A stretch of DNA of 64,000 bases, taken from contig JAIQDT010003789.1 in assembly GCA_021521415.1 (NCBI GenBank), positions 1 to 64,000 on the forward strand. The letters are read 5' to 3'. The DNA is from Bidens hawaiensis (Eukaryota > Streptophyta > Magnoliopsida > Asterales > Asteraceae). The notes under the pieces were generated by a model. It was not told the origin of the DNA and made no database searches. It worked only from the letters and a program-made list of their open reading frames with translations. The position numbers and the translations under genes are program-made. Of the stretch, positions 60,704-64,000 are shown in pieces (position 1 is the stretch's first letter; each line of letters starts with the position of its first letter).

Positions 60704-62734
60704 TGTAACATTCTTTAATTTTCAAATCCAAAAACCCGACCCGTTTAAAGTTTTGGATATTTTTTTTATCAATTAAGTTGAGTATTTATGCATGCTTTGT
60801 TGTTTGGAATGTTATGAAATTGTTTGCAAGTTAAATTTCGCGTATTTCGAATCATTATCGCATTTAAACCTAAGTCTAAGGACCTATTTTGTCAAAACTC
60901 AAAATTCTGAAATTTTAGCGTGTCGCGCCCTGTGACGGACACAAGTTGTGCCCGTCACGTAGCGCGACGATCCTAGGTTTCACACGTTCTCAAATTGGGT
61001 CACGCTACGCGAGCACTTGCCCTTTTTCCCGTCGCGATCAGTCAACATGCTTGTTTCACGGCTTGCATCATGCTTGACCGATTTCTTGCTTATAATTTGT
61101 TTTGAACGTTTTAGAATGTGCCTAGACCCAATTCTAACTTGTGTAATGAACTTTTACCACCAATTTGTTATAATAATTAATATGCGAGACAAAATTGATG
61201 ATTACAAACCTTATGACTAGCCATCCAATTAATTCGTTTTAATCTTGTTTTTAAAGAAATTGATCCTACATAAAGCTTACACATCTTCAAATCCTTTTCC
61301 ACAACCAAATCATCTCTTAAATCCGTTCTAGCTTGTACTTTTAGTGTTCTTGCATTAGTTTGACTTCAAAAGTCAAACCGCTCAAGTTCAAGTTTTCTTT
61401 TCTTGTTGCTAGTTCAATCCTCGGGTTAGTATGTCATTTTTTTTTCTGTAAGTTCAGTTCGTTTGGGAAGTTATGCCATATTTTTCAACGGTATTGGTCC
61501 AATCGAAAAACAAACTCAACTAGTTTATGTTTATTTTGGACAAAGTTTGGTTATTTTTGTACATATAACTTTTAAAACATAAACTACTAAGGTTCTAGCA
61601 AAAGAATAACATTTTTACCACGACGGAAACGAACCCTACATAAAAACCGTTCGAGTCCGACTAAAAACAAGCCAATCTCTTAAACTGTTTTCTTACTTTT
61701 TAGGCATGTTTAATTTTTTTGAACGTCGAACTCATAAAATAATTGATTAAAAAATATTGCAACCCAAATTCTTAATAAATTTAATCAACTTGGGTATTTT
61801 TTTTACGTAAAAAACATAAATAAACTAATTATAGAGGAAAATATATATTTTCGTTATAAACTCTAAAACTCCAAACTCTGAACAAAACTTATCTTTGTTC
61901 TTGATATTTTATTTCGTGCCCATTATCCTGAATCTAGAATTTATTTTCTAGGACCACTCGCCGAACCGGACTTGTCCTGTTTAGCTCGCTTAAACACTCA
62001 GTTCGCTTTCACTCGCTTACTTTAACAAGTGAGTTTTTCATAACCCCCTTTTTAACGCTTTACAACACTTTTGGGATGTAGCATATCATGAATTTTATCT
62101 CGTTATTTATGCGTTTGTTTACAAACCAATTCACATTTATCGTTAGTGCCTCGCATCTTGTTTTTTATTATACTTGAATTATGTGCAACATGTTTACTAT
62201 TTTTATGATGGAAGTTATACAAACACAAACGCATACACATAGTGGGAGGGTCCGACAGGACGTACCTGCGCCGTCTAACGTTACGACTTTGGTTGTTTTG
62301 TATGTTGGTTCTCATTTCCCTTATTACTACGGTTTTTAGCCTAAGGAACGGGAGGACGACACAATTTGATTTCATTCACTTTATGCTCAAATATTTATTG
62401 CATGATGATCGTTGAATCGCGTGCGCGCGCACACACACGCAAAAACTTATGAAAACTCACCAACATAATTGTTGACAAAAATATTATTTTAAACGTTCTG
62501 CAAGTTGTTACGATAAAGTTTCAGGACAAGAATACTAGTTCTACCTTAGGATATTTAAATGAATAATATTTGATTTTTTCGATGTAATGTTATTTGTCTT
62601 ATTATCAAACAATTTGTTTACTTGCGAAATTATGGAATAAACTAAATATATTGCCAATATTAATAGTGTTATGAGCTTATGAGTGATTTGTATGTTGCAC
62701 CTGGGTGTATTCCGCTTAAAGTCGTGGTGTTACA
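60704..62734 (+). mobile_element. Solo LTR with TSD TGAGT
   Basis: 2031 bp. Begins TGTAACATTC and ends GTGTTACA. The flanks are the identical TGAGT at 60699-60703 and 62735-62739. The shared LTR module is at 62031-62090 and AAAACTCACCAACATAATTG is near 62452, as in the element at 133-4608. No PBS follows and no internal domains are present, so only one LTR remains after recombination. Confidence 0.88.
62031..62090 (+). promoter_or_regulatory. Conserved LTR module (copy 4)
   Basis: GTGAGTTTTTCATAACCCCC, T-rich spacer, ACACTTTTGGGATG, then ATATCATG. It has the same layout as the other three copies. Confidence 0.4.
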
Positions 62735-62739
62735 TGAGT

Positions 62740-63304
62740 GTAAGAAGTGTGCTTGGTGTTTGGACTGAGTTCACGCCGTGCCCCCATTTTATAGGCAAAA
62801 ACTAGGATTGTCACGTATCGCGACAGGCTGGATAACAGGTTGTCGCGTAGTGCGATGCCTCTGTATATCCGGGAGCTGCCATGTGTAGACAAGTGGTTTG
62901 ACATGTGTCCCCGGTTAGTTATGAGAATCCATGGCAGATTCATCATACTCGATCTAGTCTTTGATATGATTGTTTGAACGCTGGTTAGATGCTACTCTAT
63001 GTTAGTGTGTGTAATGAGAGAGAATTTTGGCAGCACAACGAGGCAATTTTGATAATAATAAGAACTAATAACTAGAATAAATGTTACAGGTTAATTATAG
63101 AAGATGACCTCATTTCCTATAAATCACATAGCGAATAAGCATCTCATATGCTACGTCATTCGCTAAACAGCCTTAGTGAATGACCTTTAATACATTACAT
63201 GTCATACATTAACAAGCCTAACGAATGAGGAACAAAAAAGATCACATTCGTTATACATTCCATACCTAATGTGCATCTCTAACTTACAAAACAACCCCTA
63301 TACT
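62740..63304. other. Intergenic DNA
   Basis: Contains CACGTATCGCGACAGG and TTGTCGCGTAGTGCGATG near 62815-62860, the same CG-rich palindromic vocabulary as in the solo LTR at 60915-61040. CATTCGCTAAAC/CTAACGAATGAGG words recur at ~63160-63260. No gene is seen. Confidence 0.4.
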
Positions 63305-63999
63305 TTAATCTATTACAGAATATGTTAAACAAAGACCAAGTCGAATACTGATGTATAAACAAACTCCCTCTCGTCTCAAGCTTTGTGATATTAACATATT
63401 GAATCTTCTGGTATTCCAATCCACACAACTATGAATTCCAAAAGCATGACACACACGTATAACATGTTGGAATTGCATAGCTAGCTCATTGTCTTTGTTG
63501 TGTGCCCATCTAATCTGATTGTTGAATAGCACGTCATTATCAGACTTAGATAGGTTGACCAGCCACATCAATAAAATTTATCTTCGAACCAGAACCCAAT
63601 ACAATTACTGCTTCACCAGTCTTATCGTCATACTACTACCCGTTGAATCTTTTATGAATACTTTGAGGTAAAGTCATTAAAGGGACCTTCTTTAATGTAC
63701 GAGGTGATTTCACATTAAGCACCAGTTTCCTTCACCGGTACGCAAATCAATCTCATCCACATAGTTTTTTGTCGGCACCTGAGGCTTGAAAAACTTAAAT
63801 CCTTTATTTACCTAGTGAACAAGATGACGATAGAACCAATCAATAAGTTGATTAAATCCTCGGTTCATTAAAGGTCTATACACCAACATATGAACATCCC
63901 AGCATGACAACGAGAGAATATCAGTGAAATGCCCAAAATATGGTGTACTATTTTCCCATTTCACTATACATACCTTCAGCTATGGCTCGTATATCCACG
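63305..63999 (-). pseudogene. Unrecognised protein-coding remnant, runs off the window
   Basis: An 88-codon minus-strand frame (63305-63571) with NQIRWAHNKDNELAMQFQHV is preceded by conserved-looking segments in neighbouring frames (for example YVDEIDLRTGEGNW near 63750, and GEAVIVLGSGSKINF near 63610). These are broken by stops and at least one frame change near 63570. The amino-acid texture is that of a real globular protein, not of a repeat. I cannot name the family. A host gene or an old integrated foreign sequence are both possible, and the 5' part lies beyond 64000. Confidence 0.5.
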
Positions 64000-64000
64000 A

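Overview
The window is AT-rich nuclear DNA of a flowering plant. It has spliced genes with plant-type introns, Ty3/gypsy and Ty1/copia retrotransposons, Helitron-like ends, a PIF/Harbinger transposon, MITEs and tRNA-like SINEs. The repeat families look like those of a large repeat-rich eudicot genome. Asteraceae is my best guess, but that is an inference from general resemblance and not proven here.

There are only two intact-looking host genes. At 8593-11438 (+) lies a four-exon gene for a conserved plant protein of unknown function, with MITEs in its long third intron. At 34084-34827 (+) lies a two-exon gene with a C-terminal dynein light chain (LC8) domain. Just downstream, at 35520-36575 (-), is a decayed, intron-containing copy of 5-formyltetrahydrofolate cyclo-ligase that lacks its first exon. 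Exon-like remnants of genes I do not recognise lie at 49.8-52.3 kb and 63.3-64.0 kb.

The rest is mostly layered transposable elements. From the left: a rearranged Ty3-type element (133-4608); a lysine-rich retroelement-like pseudogene (4.7-6.2 kb); the unknown-function gene; a 3.8-kb solo LTR with target-site duplication CCATA (12991-16835) that carries two fold-back elements; and, 61 bp further on, a complete but dead Ty3/gypsy Tekay-like chromovirus (16902-27413, minus strand, TSD AAAAT). LTR fragments and a broken gag element follow (27.4-32.8 kb), then the gene island at 33.6-36.6 kb. Next come a Tourist-like MITE and a PIF/Harbinger element abutting on one shared TTA, the latter encoding an unbroken 419-aa transposase. 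After these are a Helitron-like element, a broken Ty1/copia element (44.1-48.9 kb), several fold-back elements embedded in (TA)n tracts (52.4-55.1 kb), a deleted copia remnant with a Stowaway MITE, a Helitron rich in degenerate GGGTTTTACC units (56.8-59 kb), and a 2.0-kb solo LTR with TSD TGAGT (60704-62734).

I found no sign of a wholly new enzymatic system. The most interesting signals are structural: a group of different fold-back elements sitting in TA microsatellites, a promoter-like module shared by four otherwise different LTRs, the abutting MITE and transposase element, and the long degenerate GGGTTTTACC array.
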